Source: Hortaea werneckii (Eukaryota > Ascomycota > Dothideomycetes > Mycosphaerellales > Teratosphaeriaceae). From it: 64,000 nt of DNA. A model generated the notes under the pieces. That model had not been told where the DNA came from, searched no databases, and saw only the letters and a list, made by a program, of their open reading frames with translations. Both the position numbers and the translations under genes were made by a program. This document shows, piece after piece, positions 43,260 through 55,252 of the stretch; positions within the stretch are counted from its first letter, which is position 1; every line of letters starts with the position of its first letter. Where the stretch lies: positions 1,240,001 to 1,304,000 of the forward strand of contig JBAOKB010000144.1 in the NCBI GenBank assembly GCA_037044905.1, in the 5' to 3' direction.

Positions 43260-46200
43260 TTAACGATACCGCCTACTTCTTGCTTTCTTCCGAGCAGGCG
43301 TCTTCTTCTTCTGCTGCTGCGCAGTTTCAGGCGGCTGCACCGGACCGCCGTTGATCGGCGTTTCCTTCCCGTTCGGAGTAGCTTCCACACCGTTGACGGC
43401 CAGCTCAGTAAGCGTGTCCTCATCCATGTCGGAGAGCTCCTCGGACATGTCGCGCAATACTGCTCTACCTGTGTAGCGCTCGTCGTGGACAGTCGTGCCT
43501 TCAGGGTCAAAAGGCTCAAGGTACCAAGGAACGCCGCCGTTAGCGAAGACATCTGTAGGATCTTCGTCGACATGCGCGTGTGTCGTCGGTACTGGATGGC
43601 CGTGCGAGTCGGTGCTGATCGGAGGTGATAGCGGCTCCGTGGGCTTGTCACTCGTCTTGTTGGTAGCCTGGCCGTGACTACTCGAGGTGCAGCTGGTTGC
43701 TTTAGAAGCTGGGGTCTGCTGATCGTGATGGACCGGCACCGTGGCCGCGCGTCCTGCAACGTTGAGATGTATGACCGACTCATCCACGTTTTCACCAGCG
43801 TTGGCCATTTCGGTGTCGCCGTCGACTTCAGCACCTGGAACAGCATCGGTTTCTTGATTCGAGCGGCGCTTGCTGGCTTGCTTACCCGCTTCGTCCGAGT
43901 CCTCTGTCTCCAAGCCCCTTGCTGATGCGAAGATCCCCATTGAATCAAGCTTACGTAGTGCTTCTTCGTGTTCTCGGCCTCTGAGCTGAGCTTCCTTCCT
44001 GACGGCGTCTTCGAGAAGCTCCTTGACGGCCTTCACAAGTCGTTTCGCGAGTGCCTTGACTTGCTTCTGCTCAGCGCTGAGGGCATGGTGCTCGGCAGTA
44101 CCGGGCTTGACTTCGTTGAGCGCATTGTGAATCGTCTCGATATCTGCATCTCCGGGGCCTTGAATGTCATTGTATTTAATAACGACCTTGCCGATCTCGG
44201 TTGACAAATCGCGAGAAAATTCCTGTACGGAAGTGTAGTACCGCTCCCTCAGACGGTGGGAAAGCATTTCAAAGCCTTCAGTGAACAAGCGAGTCTTTTC
44301 GTCGATCCTGCGAATTGTCAGCGCGGCTCTTCATTTACAGCGATTTTGTGTGTAATCTGGAACTTACTTCATGGCGCGCTGCATGATTGGGTTCAGGAGC
44401 GCTGTCACGGGGAAGTAGACGGTGTCCACCAGGTCCTTAAGGAGTTCAATCTCCTTCAACCTCAAATTCTCGCGTTCCCGTACCTGAGCGCACAGTTGCG
44501 TAAGGTGGGACATGTCGTGCTGCAGCATTTCTGCAAACTCGATGCGCCTTTGCAGACGCGGTCGGCCTACAGCACCCATGCCGGCAAAGTTTCTCCTGGT
44601 GACTTCCATTGTCGAAAAGCCTTCAAGCTGCAATTGAAGGCGTTTCAGCAAGGCAGCACCACGACGTGCCTCGCGCTTCAGAGTCCAGTACTTGCATATT
44701 CTTTCGACGAACTCTTTGCGCTTGCGGACTGTGAAGCGTGTTAAACTAGCATCGACACTGCTGAAGACTACTGCAGGAACGACAGGCGCACCCGATGGGA
44801 GTCGCCAGCTCATCTTAGGCGGTTGATTGTTACGCTTCCGCTTGTTAGTTACTGCGATCGTGTCCTCGAAGCCCGCCAATGTCTCCGCCCAGCCCGCCGT
44901 CGGGCGGAGGCGGCGCACCAAGCTCAAGCGCAGCACTTTGGCTGTCTGCCCATTTGCGATCTTTGAATGCATGCCTGTACCACCGCTTGGCATCCACGAT
45001 GGCGTTGTCGGTATCGTGCGTGCGGCGCCACTCCGGCGGTACGTGCTTGTCGCAGAACGCTTTTAGAGCGCTTGTGTCAAGACCTTGCTGATGTTGTGAC
45101 TTCATTTTCAGGAAAAGTTTCGCGCGCCTGGCACACGTGACATGGAATGCCAGGTAGCAATTCTTGTTGCCACACTGAATACAAGCGCCCATCTTCTGAT
45201 TACAGATGTAGCAATTGAGCTTCCATCTACTCTTAGGCACCTTCTCCACATCTGTAATTGGCTCCATGAATGTCATGTTTGCAACAGTGACCTCTGGGAT
45301 CCATATTGCGCACAACAGATGGCTCCATCTCAGCGTGTTCGTTTGTTTGAAAGCGCCGTCCACATTCGGACAGAAGATGCACGTTGGAGTCCCACGTCCA
45401 ATTTCCTTGCACTTACGGCAGAACCACTGGCCTTCCGGGATGAAAGGAACGCCATAGCACTCCTGATGAACAGCAAGATCACAACCATCGCAGAAGATGA
45501 TAGCATTGGCATTTTCGCAATCACCATCATCGCATATAGAACATTTGCTGTCCGGCTCGTCACTTGGCGGATTTGGATCACCGTTAACTGCCGCCTGCGA
45601 GCTTGAACGCGGTCTATGCGTCTGAGCGTGGCGTGGCTGCGGCTTCGGGATGCGTTTTTCAAGAGCATGATACTCTTTCTCGATTTGGGTCATTGTGATT
45701 TCAAAGATGGCTGGCTTGATAGCGTCGACACCTTCGGCACGGCGTTGCTCGTTGAGCTCATCCAGCCATACGACGTCCTGCTCGTCCATGTCGTATTCCA
45801 CCTTGCTGACGGCAGCCTGGGCTTGCGATAGTTCCGGTAGCCCGTCACTTTCCAACCGTAAGCTGACCTCGTGCTCATCGTCCACCTGATTTCCTTCTGA
45901 GTGCCTAATGAGCGCCCTCGCGGGCAATTCGTAACGATCCGTCTCCTGATATCCAACATGCGACATAGTCCGGTCGACGTAGTTTACCTTGTTCTCTTTG
46001 AGGTCTTCCTCGTATTGCAGGAAGTGGTTGAAAGTGCGATAAGAAGGTTTCGGTAGGTTCAGTCGCTCCTTGGGATTGTGAGTTGGCAAAGGCATAATTC
46101 GCGGAGCGGGAGGCGATCCAAGTCCTGTAAGCATGGATTCCGGCCGGCGAGGAGGCCTTCCTGGCCTTCTTCTTGGCGTATTCGTGATTTGCTGAGCTTC

Positions 46201-46818
46201 TTCATGTGTGCCTTCAGCTGCGCCATCCTGCATATCCACATCCTCGTTAAACGATCTTCCGTCGCCGAATGAACTGGCAGCATGCGTTAAGGCCGGCTTG
46301 AGTGCTGCAGCTTTCGCAGTCCTCCCGTCCACTTCGTCTGCCGTGAACACAGGCATGGGCGAGTCGAGATCTAGATCTGGATGGAAATCCTCCCAGCTCC
46401 GCTCCTCCCTTGGTTTGTACCCGTCACTTGCCTGACTAGCCGCCGCAGCGGCCGCAGCATTGCTATATCTGGGGCGCGGCGTGGCTTGCGGTGGATATCG
46501 TTCAATCCTCTCTCGGCGCGGCCTTGTAGATACCGCTGACCGCGCAGGCGTCTCCGCATCTTCCATTACCGGCTTCAGGCTGTGCTCTCTCTTGGGCCTT
46601 GAAGGCCTTGGTCTGGGTGCCGTCTTTGCGAAATCAATCGTATCAGACGTTTCGTTCCCGTTTTCATCTAACCACCGCCCTCCACCACCTGGTCCGCCCG
46701 GGATGTATCTGCGCTTCTTGTGAGGGGGTTCGGACACCGCCTCAGTTGTAGTCCGCACACGCGGTGATCGAGCCGGCGTACGCGCGTCCCGACGCGGCGA
46801 CAGCGTCGGTGCAGCCAT
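43260..46818 (-). CDS. NTO1: NuA3 histone acetyltransferase subunit Nto1 (BRPF-like)
   Basis: Scaffold with PHD fingers of the NuA3 complex (Sas3), which acetylates H3K14; the animal relatives are BRPF1-3. Exons are 44368-46818 and 43260-44307; the intron 44308-44367 (60 bp, GTAAGT...CAG) joins AMK to IDEKTRLF. In order: a disordered basic N-terminus with an Ala run, an EPL1-like region (SYRTFNHFLQYEEDL ... DMDEQDVVWLDELNEQRR), a PHD finger (CSICDDGDCENANAIIFCDGC), then the extended PHD (CIFCPNVDGAFKQ, HLLCAIWIPEV, CYICNQKMGACIQC, FHVTCARRA). A helical region and an acidic tail with basic KKKTPARKKARSRRYR end follow. The frame changes near 44895-44905 in a C/G run, from LELGAPPPPD to GWAETLAGFEDTIA. 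Confidence 0.92.
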
Positions 46819-47412
46819 CGTAGGTGATTTGAGAGTCGTGGACGCGCTGATCGATCGCGAATGTTGTCGTGATGGGTAGTTGCCGGTAGATTCAGCGGTG
46901 CCGTTTGTGTCAAGGCTGCATCTCCCAGCAATCGCAGCGCATTACCTCCATGCGCACATGCACATCAGAACCGCCGCTTAGAGTCCACTTAGTGATTCAC
47001 TGTCCTCTGACCAACGTGAATGTAATCTGAATCTCCTCCTTTGGGCCAACAGTGAGGTCGTCGTGATGCGTCGCGCTTGCCCCGCATGGATACGGTTTAG
47101 CGCCGCTTAGTCACTAATTCCTCAGTGAAAGTTCGGGGATCCGTCCGTGCGCGTAGTCATGTACGGTAAAGGATGGCAGTACCTGCATATTCCCTCTGGC
47201 CTGTGACGGTCAACTTCTCGGCATATGACGGCCATGTCGGAACTTTGATATCTTCAAGTGCTGTCGGTACATCTCTCCACTGTACGAAGCGAGCACAACG
47301 CCCATGGCACTTCAACGATGCATGGGAGCTGAGCAGTGATTTGCCGAAACGAGAACGAAAACGAGCATGCGTGCAGATCATACAATTATCGAACAGCTTG
47401 CCACCGAAATCA
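46819..47412. promoter_or_regulatory. Divergent NTO1/ERS1 promoter
   Basis: 594 bp between divergent genes. No TATA box or named site is evident. Confidence 0.4.
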
Positions 47413-48466
47413 ATGCCTAGCGATCAAGTCGTAGAGCTCGCCAAAGCTGCTTCACGGTATGCGCCAATCTCCTCACGCTCTGCACACGATCCCAAAAGTC
47501 TGATTGCCATCACCTCCCGCTTGTAGTCTCTGTGGCTGGCTCTACTTCACCGCGTGGTCCATCAGCTTCTACCCGCAACCCATCCTCAACGTCCAACGCA
47601 AGACCACCCAAGGTCTAACGCCGGACTTCCCGCTCTTGAACATTGTCGGGTTCGCGTGCTATTCCATCACCCAGGCCGTCTTCCTCTATTCGCCTGTGAT
47701 ACGCCGGCAGTATGCCGAACGACATCCCGTGTCTCCGGAGCCGACCGTCCGCTTCAATGACTTGACCTTCGGCGTCCATGGCTTCCTGCTCAGTGTCGTC
47801 ACGTACTCCCAGTTCTGGCCGGTGCTCTGGGGCTGGAAGCAGAATGCCGGTGCACAGCGGCATGCCAATAAAATCACCCTCGGTTTACTATGGGGCAGTG
47901 TGCTAGGCGCACTCGCCACGGCTGCTATCGTGCTAACTGTGAGTCGAGATGGCAAAGGCATGGACGGCCATGACTGGGCCTGGATAGATGTCATCTACAG
48001 CCTGACCTACATCAAGCTTCTCTTGACCGTGTTCAAGTACATGTAAGCACGACAACCCATCTATTCACCCACCAAACCAAACTCTGCTAATCTTTATCAT
48101 CTGCCTTCCAGACCGCAAGTCATCGCCAACTTCCGCCGCAAGAGCACAATCGGCTGGTCCATCACTCAACAACTACTCGACTTCAGCGGCGGGATCCTCA
48201 GCCTTCTCCAGCTGGTAATAGATAGCGCTCTCCAAGCCGACTGGTCCGGACTCACGGGGAACCCTGTCAAGTTTGGACTCGCCAACATCAGTCTGATCTT
48301 TGATGTCATTTTCATCCTTCAACACTTCGTACTGTATGGACCGGTAAATGAGCGCGGCGAGCGAGATGAGACATTGGGTGATCCGATCCAAGGTGGAAGG
48401 ATGGAGCGGGAGCCCTTGTTGCCGAGAGAGGAGCAAGACACGCTACGGCAACGTCGTTTGTCATGA
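47413..48466 (+). CDS. ERS1: Cystinosin/ERS1-like lysosomal (vacuolar) cystine transporter
   Basis: Seven-helix PQ-loop transporter; cystinosin exports cystine from lysosomes with protons, and yeast Ers1 acts at vacuole/endosome. Exons are 47413-47456, 47527-48042 and 48112-48466; introns are 70 bp (GTATGC...TAG) and 69 bp (GTAAGC...CAG, TGCTAAT branch). They restore AASRLCGWLYF and FKYIPQVIANF. Two PQ motifs are present: SISFYPQPILNVQRKTTQGL and YIPQVIANFRRKSTIGWSI, the latter followed by LLDFSGGILSLLQL. The Asp of the first loop region (LNIVGFACYSI after TPDFPL) and HDWAWIDVIYSLTYIKL fit the family. The tail is hydrophilic, and the length of about 304 residues is typical. No frame breaks. 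Confidence 0.92.
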
Positions 48467-49120
48467 GAATTTGTGAGACGTTTTCATGGATTGTTGTTCT
48501 CAAGGAGGTCTAACCTGGCATCGTCGCTATTCTCCAAAACCACTCCCACAGACATCAATTCGGCACGAGAACAACTCCGAGCTTTCCTGTAGCACGTGGG
48601 AATTACACACCTATTGTACAGCTCATAGGTACAATTGCGTTGCGCCATCCGCCCGCTTTGCCTTTAATATTACATGATCAAACGCTGCGCCTCTCAGCTG
48701 ACAGCGCAGCGGAAACATCGCCTCATCCTTTCTACAAACGCCACCCGTAAACCCCCGTTTGCTTTGCTTTGCCTTGTCTTTGCGTCCCCAGAAAATTGTG
48801 CTGAGCTGAACTATAGTGCATGCCACTCTACGCAGTGGTCTTTCACATTACCGTCTCCATGGATATCTTGCAAATAGCAGCCCATCCCTCTATCCTAGAA
48901 AAAAAGGTCCCCACATGAAACGCCGTTTGTCCCTCCCCTCCTTGGATGCCCTTATGATGTACTGCTCGCTGCTCGCTCGTCGGCCGCTCGTCGGGCCCCG
49001 CCATTGCAAACGCCTCGCTCAAAATCGCTATCGACAGAAGAAAAAGAGGAAAGAAAGGATCGTACCTGTTAGTAGGGGTGGCCCCCCATATTCGTCCATG
49101 CGGTGATCGTCCGTTTGGGA
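48467..49120. other. Convergent 3' region of ERS1 and the RGS-LOV gene
   Basis: 654 bp between converging genes, with T/C-rich stretches. No gene recognised. Confidence 0.4.
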
Positions 49121-51765
49121 TTAGTAGACCATTCCCTTCCTTGGATCCTCGCGCTTGGTTGGAGTCTTTTCAATGTTGAACGAGAATTCGCTCGCGCCTG
49201 CTACGCTCTCTGCATCATTCGCACCTCTGGGCCTGCTCGTCGGCCTGCTGTTCTGGTAGTTCATGTAGGTGCCTCCAGACGCAGGGCCGCTGTTCTTGCG
49301 GCTGTTGGACGGACGTTGCGCACCCGGTGGGTTGGAATAGCCCATGTCCCTCTCACGCTCAGGGTTGCGCTGTGCCGGTCTACGCCCGCTCTCAGCGTCG
49401 TAGGCATTCAGCTGTCTCCTGTCGCTGGGCTTCTGATGGCTTCCGTCCCACTCCTTGCCTCCAATGTTACTAGAGACTGGCGGGGCAGGCCTGAACCTCC
49501 TACCGGTGGTGCTGAGCACGCTGGAGCCTTCCTCGTCCACGAGAACGACCATCCACACGCCGACGGCGCCGCTGTGCCCAAGTAGAGGCGTACAGTGTAT
49601 CCACCTCGGGCGGCCTTCACCCTCGCCATTCTCGTCGGCCTTTGTGAGCCATCTGATCTTAGCGGTGACACCACGACCTTCGCCCAGTGCGGCTTCGAGA
49701 TCGGTGCGGACGCGCGAGCTGCCTCCGATGCGATTGAGGAAGGGAGATTGGAGGATTCCGGGAACACGGAGGGATGGGGAGGTGAAAAGGATGCGGAGGG
49801 AAGGTGCAGGGCGGACGAGCAGGTACTGCAAAAGGTGAGTAATCGCAAGACCAAGGGTAATGTGCAATGACTTACGTGCTGGTAGACACCCTCGAGACGG
49901 CCATTGAGCCTCTCCTTAGCCTGTGGCGCACCAAAGCTAGCCAGACTCTCAGCGCGATCATCAAGAGCATCCTGACTGGGATCCTTGAGGAGCACGCGCC
50001 TACGGCTCTGGGTCGTGCTTTCGGCATCGCTATCGTCTGCATACTCCTTGTGCATTCGGCCACCGTACTTCCTCACCGTCTCCAGCTCGGCACTGTTAAA
50101 CATCTCCGACAGATTCTGGAACTCGTCTTTCTTGTTCCGCTCCTCTTCTTCAGCTGCAGCTTCAGGGTCTTCCTCTCGCTCGACCATCCTCTCGAGCCCA
50201 GCTAGATCGGTGCAGTCCTTGATAAGGCCTGAAACATCCACCTGGGCACCAATGTAGTATCTGATGTTTCCCTTGCTGTCCATCAAAGGTGCGATCATGA
50301 GCAAGTTCATGAATGGACTTCCGTCCCGACGGTAGTTCAGGAGGACCTCGCTATGCTCCTTGCCGGCCTGACAAGCTTGCGCAAGTCTCCTAGGCGAATT
50401 CGGGTTCGTCCTAGGCCCTTGCAGGAAGCGGCAATTGCGACCAATGGTGTAGCCCATCCCGTATTGCGTGGTACGCGCGAACTCTTCCGAAGCGAAAACG
50501 ATTGGGTTGTCAGGCCTGCTAGGGTCTGTCAAGCAAAACACCTCCGCCAGGCCCTCCGATGCCTCGCGCAAGTGCGGCGCCAATGTGCCCGTGATGCGCT
50601 TTTGGATGCTTAGGCTGACCACTTGAACCCATCTGTGCGTGATATAGGCCGGTAGATCCTCGCGGACCAGTATGTCAAATGCTCTGCTAGCCTTGTCCTC
50701 GAGCTTCTGGTTCACACTCGGCTGTGCGTCATCGTCTGTAAATTCAAGGCCTTTGATCGGCTCGAGCGCTTCAGCGACTGCGTTGGCATAAGTCAGAGCG
50801 CGTAAAGCCTTCAATGCGTCGAGGTAGTAAATGAGAAGAGGAATGCTCTGCGGACGATGGACATTAAGGTATCCAGTGAACCGCAGAAGAAGCTTGGGAT
50901 CTTCGAAGATCTCGCGAAGATGCTGGTTGCTAAACAGCTGCTCGGAGCGCCTCTCCATGGCATACATGCCCGTGGCCGCACCTTCCTCAGCAGGCGCCAC
51001 CAGGTCAAAAGACCGTGGATCGTCCTCGCCGATTGGTTCGAGTTGCTGCGCATCACTGTTGTCGGGCCCTTTGCTTTGAAGCGGTGGTAGCGTGTGTATT
51101 GAAGTTGCCTGAGTGTCGGCCGAAAAGACTGAGTCTGCTTCGCCGCTGCTCCTCTCGTAGACGTTGCCGTCCCGGCGTGGGCCTTCATTGGGCGTTTCTG
51201 GTGACGAGGTAGGATACGATGCAGCCTGCCCAGAGCGGGAGGTTTCGCGGTTGTCGCGAGTAGTACGTGAAGACCCAGCCATTGCCTGTCTGGAGGGCTC
51301 AGGGTGCCCCATGGCGTGGGGTGTCGACTCGTCAAAGCCGTCAAAGTCTGGTGCGTCGGGCGGAGACTTGATGGCCTGGGCTGAGGAGCGGTTGCTATGG
51401 GTGAAGACGTTGTCGGTGCCTCTGCCCTGTTCGAAGACTTGCTTGCTAGAATAACGGTCTTGAAAGTCCTCGACTAGAGGCTCGTTGAGAGCTTCACTGG
51501 ATGAGGATTGAGAAACGCCTGCGTTGCGAGTGTCGGGAGGGAGTGGAATGGCGGTTTCGGCTGAGGAAGGTGCGCGCACGTGCGGATTGGAAGAGGATCC
51601 GGTCCCGGGTCTGCTGCTCGAGCGGTCCTTTTCGGCCTTCAGTTCACGTTTGCCGTTGCTCGTGTGGTGAGGATACTTGATGAACGATGTTAGAGTGCTG
51701 CTCAACTTTTTGGACTTGCTCGAGGCGGAGCCTGCGCGTGAGCGGGGTACATCTGGCGCGTCCAT
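49121..51765 (-). CDS. RGS-LOV blue-light receptor (BcLOV4-like)
   Basis: 864-residue protein pairing an RGS domain with a flavin-binding LOV domain, the layout of Botrytis BcLOV4. The N-terminus (1 to about 265) is Ser/Pro-rich and disordered. RGS spans roughly 265-395 (LFSNQHLREIFEDPKLLLRFTGYLN). LOV follows (about 410-515): EVFCLTDPSRPDNPIVFAS, then GRNCRFLQGP with the photo-adduct Cys445 (50431-50433), YRRDGSPFMNLLMIAPL and YYIGAQVDVSGL. After an acidic coil, an intron (49826-49875, 50 bp, GTAAGT...CAG) joins LEGVYQH to YLLVRPAPSLRILF, a conserved PAS-like C-terminal domain, then a polar tail. In BcLOV4, light drives direct membrane binding through a basic stretch C-terminal to LOV. All LOV residues needed for photochemistry appear present. 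No frame breaks. Confidence 0.93.
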
Positions 51766-53528
51766 GGTGGTGGTCGCCGGTGGATGTGTGACCTAAGTGA
51801 CCAGCAGTCGCGCGCAGGGAGTTGTCGAACACTGCGCAAAGCGAGATTGTTTGCATGTTCAGAGGCAATAAAAATGTCGTACTGCCTTTTCCCACGCGAA
51901 CAGCTCCAATGACGACAATGGCCGCGGCCGATCATGGCTGGTGCCGAAAGGTACCAACAACAGCCGGGCTCATCCCAGTCCAGCCAGACATCGCCCGCCC
52001 GAGAACAGTGGTCACAAAAGGGCAATTCCTCGGCTGGTAGTAGGAAGCGATAGTGAACTTACCAAACGGTACGTAGGCATGCTAGCCGAGCTTTCAGATG
52101 CCAATGAATGCCGGGATGTCTGGGAGTTTTGCGATAATCGCTTCAGGGATAAGCGATGGAAGATTGCAGAGTCCCGTTTCGACCTGGAGCCGGTCGACTC
52201 CGCGCCGCTCATGGAGGAAGAACGCGAAGAGGAAAGGACGAGAGGATGGAGGGTCAGTTGTGACGCAATCGAGGCGCGGGTCGACATAAGACTACCTAGG
52301 TATTGCCTTGAACTCACTACGCGAGAGGACGATCAGACGGGGGGAGGGAAAGATGGAAGGCGGTTGGGAGATGTTCAACAATGTCGCTACGCCGGCAGCA
52401 TTCTAACAGTGAGCTCCGTCACAATCGTTGTGATGGCTGCCGCTACTCGTGAATAGTGACGCCTATTCCCCTGGCCCGCGCGGATGGTTCTGCACGAGGC
52501 TCGTGGGATCTCCTCCCGCGGTACACTTGCGGTTGCTTTAGTGAGCTCTAATCAGCGTCCTAGCGAATGGCATTTCGCTGTTGTTCGGTTGATGGACAGT
52601 CGGGACTACTTTAGACTTCACCTGGCGTTCACCGGCCCAAGAACCGACCCAGCTCGGACTGCCCATCGTTCGCCGACGCGAGTAGTGTCATCATCGATAG
52701 AGAGTTGACGCACGAGGCAGCGCCGCAAAGCCAGCACATGCGTCTGTATCTTCGAAGTATACTGAAATCGCAAGACCATTTTCGGGTCCAAAGTTACCTT
52801 GTCTTCTGATTCTTTACATCCTCTCACGGTGATTACAGGCACAAGGTGTCCAGCTCGATGCTCAGAAGTCGGCACGCTTCAACCATGTTCCTGGTCTATG
52901 CGTCTCATCCTAGTCGCCGATCTGCATTCTCAAATCCAGCGACCGGGCCAGTTGGGTCGATAGCGGAGCTGTCAGGCCCGAAATAGTAAGAGGAACAAGA
53001 TGTGATCTCGCGCCCTCAGATAGGCAAATGTGGAGAAGATTTGCATCATCCACCAGGTCGGCGAGGTACTGTACTGCCTTTCCAGCGCACATCGCGTATC
53101 GAGATTGCTGTTCAATAAAGCAGTTGGGTTGGTCAAGTGCTAGCAGGGATTCAACGCAGGGGGTTCACATTACGATTCGCAACGTAACTTTTAAGAAGCG
53201 GTCGACGGCTTTCTTGGTTTTATTGACGCTATTCCAAAGAAAGCGCCGATAGCGATGACACTTGACTATATACTCAAGTCGGATTGTACGGGCATCGTGA
53301 TGAGCGCAGTACCTAAGTGCCCAGCGTAGGCAGTTTCACGTAAATTTACTGATAACCTTAAAAAGGCAAGTTGAGACATTTCATCTTGGTGATGAGACGG
53401 TGTTCTGGGATGCCGAGGACCTCGCGCAAGAGGCAGCGTCCTCGATGGAAGAATGCATCCAAATTATCACATCTCAAGTCCTCTTCTTTCGAGATTTCGC
53501 GCTACTAAGACACTACATGTGAAGAGAA
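51766..53528. other. 1.8-kb upstream region of the RGS-LOV gene
   Basis: Promoter and leader of the RGS-LOV gene and the 3' end of the TRM61-like gene. The 51941-52456 plus open frame is not supported by any family. Nothing else is recognised. Confidence 0.4.
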
Positions 53529-54755
53529 TCATCTCTGCTTCTTCAAAATACCAAGGAAGCCACCACCAACAATGCTGTCTCCGACCTTAGGCCTACAGAC
53601 CATCTTCCAACCTTCGTCTTTGGCACCCTCGTCAGCCCCTTCCCGGGCGTCGGACATTCTAGGCTCCTGCACATCGTCGCTAGTCCCATCTACACCACTA
53701 TCATCTGCACCGCTATCATCCTCTCCTGCGCCAAGCGATAACTTCTTATGCTGTGCCCTCGGCTTGACAGCTCGAACGTCCCATTCCCGTCCTCCTGTAC
53801 CCCCGTTGACACCCAATTCTATCACTCTGTCCAGCACTAACGGAATACCGTCCTCCTTCACTTTCGAGAACGAAGCCATGATTTGCGTGATGCTTGGGTT
53901 AAAGATAATCAATGTACCATCAGTCCTTAGCGCTTGCGCGACAGAGCTCAGATGATCTTCAGCACCCGGTAGGTCCAAGAACGCGTGGGAGAGGAACGGT
54001 TGCTCATTGCGAGCGACGAGGGCAGCAGAAGCCCATTCGCTCACGTTTCCGACATGGAAGTCGACATTGTGCGCGTACTGCCCGTGCCTGAACCCCGCGA
54101 CGACCGTGCGCGCGTGAGCGGAGTACTTCGCTGAAATCTCTATGGTGTGGAGGACAGCCTTTCTGCTAGCTTTCCATTGCTCGAGAGCGACGTGGTCTAC
54201 CTCGTCCTCGTCTGTCATGGCTCTCTGAGGGAAGGGCGTATTCGCAGCATGTATGGCTCTGGAGAGATAGAGCGTGAGAGCTCCGTGACCAGTGCCTGCT
54301 TCGAGTATTTCTAGCTTCGGCTTATTCCCATCCTCCTCCGCCCAGGTGGGAGGGTCAGGATGCAGGTCGAGCAAGTCGACTATGAGTCTTGCATCCTGCG
54401 GATACAGCGGTGTTACAAGTCGCTTGGTCAGACGGACATATTCTTCCAGCTTCACCTCATGCAGCCGGTATTCTGTGCCAGCCTGTTTGCCGCTCTTGGT
54501 CGGCGCTGTACGAACGACATCCCGAACGTGCTTGCCCAGGATATCGTTGTGATGCAGCGTCCCTCGATGGGTGTCGATGCGCTTGCCTGCTTGCAATGGG
54601 CGGGTCAGGACCGGTGAGGCGTAGCGATCGTTCTTCGGACGGAGGACGGCGAGGTCATTCTCGCGGAATGGTCGCACATCAGCGATGCGACGCACTTGAC
54701 GTGTCGGCGAGCGAGAGATGGGCGCGTGTCGGAAAGCGCGCCATAGCATTGGCAT
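53529..54755 (-). CDS. TRM61-like tRNA (adenine-N1) methyltransferase, probably mitochondrial
   Basis: SAM-dependent methyltransferase of the Trm61/TrmI type, which makes m1A58 in the tRNA T-loop. The ATG at 54755 starts MPMLWRAFRHAPISRSPTRQ, an Arg-rich presequence-like leader. An N-terminal beta domain (RPFRENDLAVLRPKNDR, HHNDILGK) precedes EYVRLTKRLVTPLYPQDARL. Motif I is EILEAGTGHGALTLYLSRAI, motif II HTIEISAKYSAHA and the motif IV region FLDLPGAEDHL. An acidic Asp/Ser/Gly insertion lies near the C-terminus before GWKMVCRPKVG. It differs from the nuclear Trm61 pattern by these insertions, and the target RNA is inferred. Intronless and intact. The upstream TTG codon at 54788 was rejected as start. 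Confidence 0.82.
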   Translation of the reverse strand: MPMLWRAFRHAPISRSPTRQVRRIADVRPFRENDLAVLRPKNDRYASPVLTRPLQAGKRIDTHRGTLHHNDILGKHVRDVVRTAPTKSGKQAGTEYRLHEVKLEEYVRLTKRLVTPLYPQDARLIVDLLDLHPDPPTWAEEDGNKPKLEILEAGTGHGALTLYLSRAIHAANTPFPQRAMTDEDEVDHVALEQWKASRKAVLHTIEISAKYSAHARTVVAGFRHGQYAHNVDFHVGNVSEWASAALVARNEQPFLSHAFLDLPGAEDHLSSVAQALRTDGTLIIFNPSITQIMASFSKVKEDGIPLVLDRVIELGVNGGTGGREWDVRAVKPRAQHKKLSLGAGEDDSGADDSGVDGTSDDVQEPRMSDAREGADEGAKDEGWKMVCRPKVGDSIVGGGFLGILKKQR

Positions 54756-55252
54756 GTAGTCAATATACCTGGGGATATGTACATACAAGGTACATAAAAT
54801 CTTCGGGCTTCTACCCCTCTTGCAGTAAACAATACCTTAATATTTGGTTGATTTGATTATGGAAACGGCAATTTAGAAGCTGCAGAAACGAACGGGGTCT
54901 AGAGTCGCGGGAAGAGGCGGGTTGCAACGTGCCGAGCCCGAGATCTCGCGTGTGGGTGAAACGAGAACGGGCGTCAACCAGTCGGAAAGGCTGGCTCGTC
55001 TCGTCTCCAGCCTGCACTGGTCCACCGTTCCAAGTACTGGTGTACAGGTCGGTCCTGTACCAGCAGCTCGCAAGTTGCTAAGTTGCATCTGACAGCACCA
55101 ACCTCTGAGTGGGAGCACACTCTTGCTCCTTCACACGTAGCACCGCCGTCCGTCTGTTGCTGGAGATGGCACATCTGTCCCTCTCTGACCCTACCCTCCC
55201 GTAACCCTGTGATTCTCTGCTATCGGCTGCCACGGCCACTGCTCCTGCCACC
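54756..55252. promoter_or_regulatory. Divergent promoter of TRM61-like and DCR2-like genes
   Basis: 497 bp between divergent genes. No distinct motif seen. Confidence 0.4.

Noticed and set aside
1500..45000. Programmed ribosomal frameshifting as explanation for the many breaks
   Set aside because: The break contexts share no slippery heptamer or stop-associated signal; they sit at random short homopolymers in unrelated genes, and the genes beyond 47 kb have none.
51941..52456. 171-codon plus-strand frame upstream of the RGS-LOV gene
   Set aside because: Gly/Arg/Glu-rich with no recognisable domain and several competing frames on both strands.
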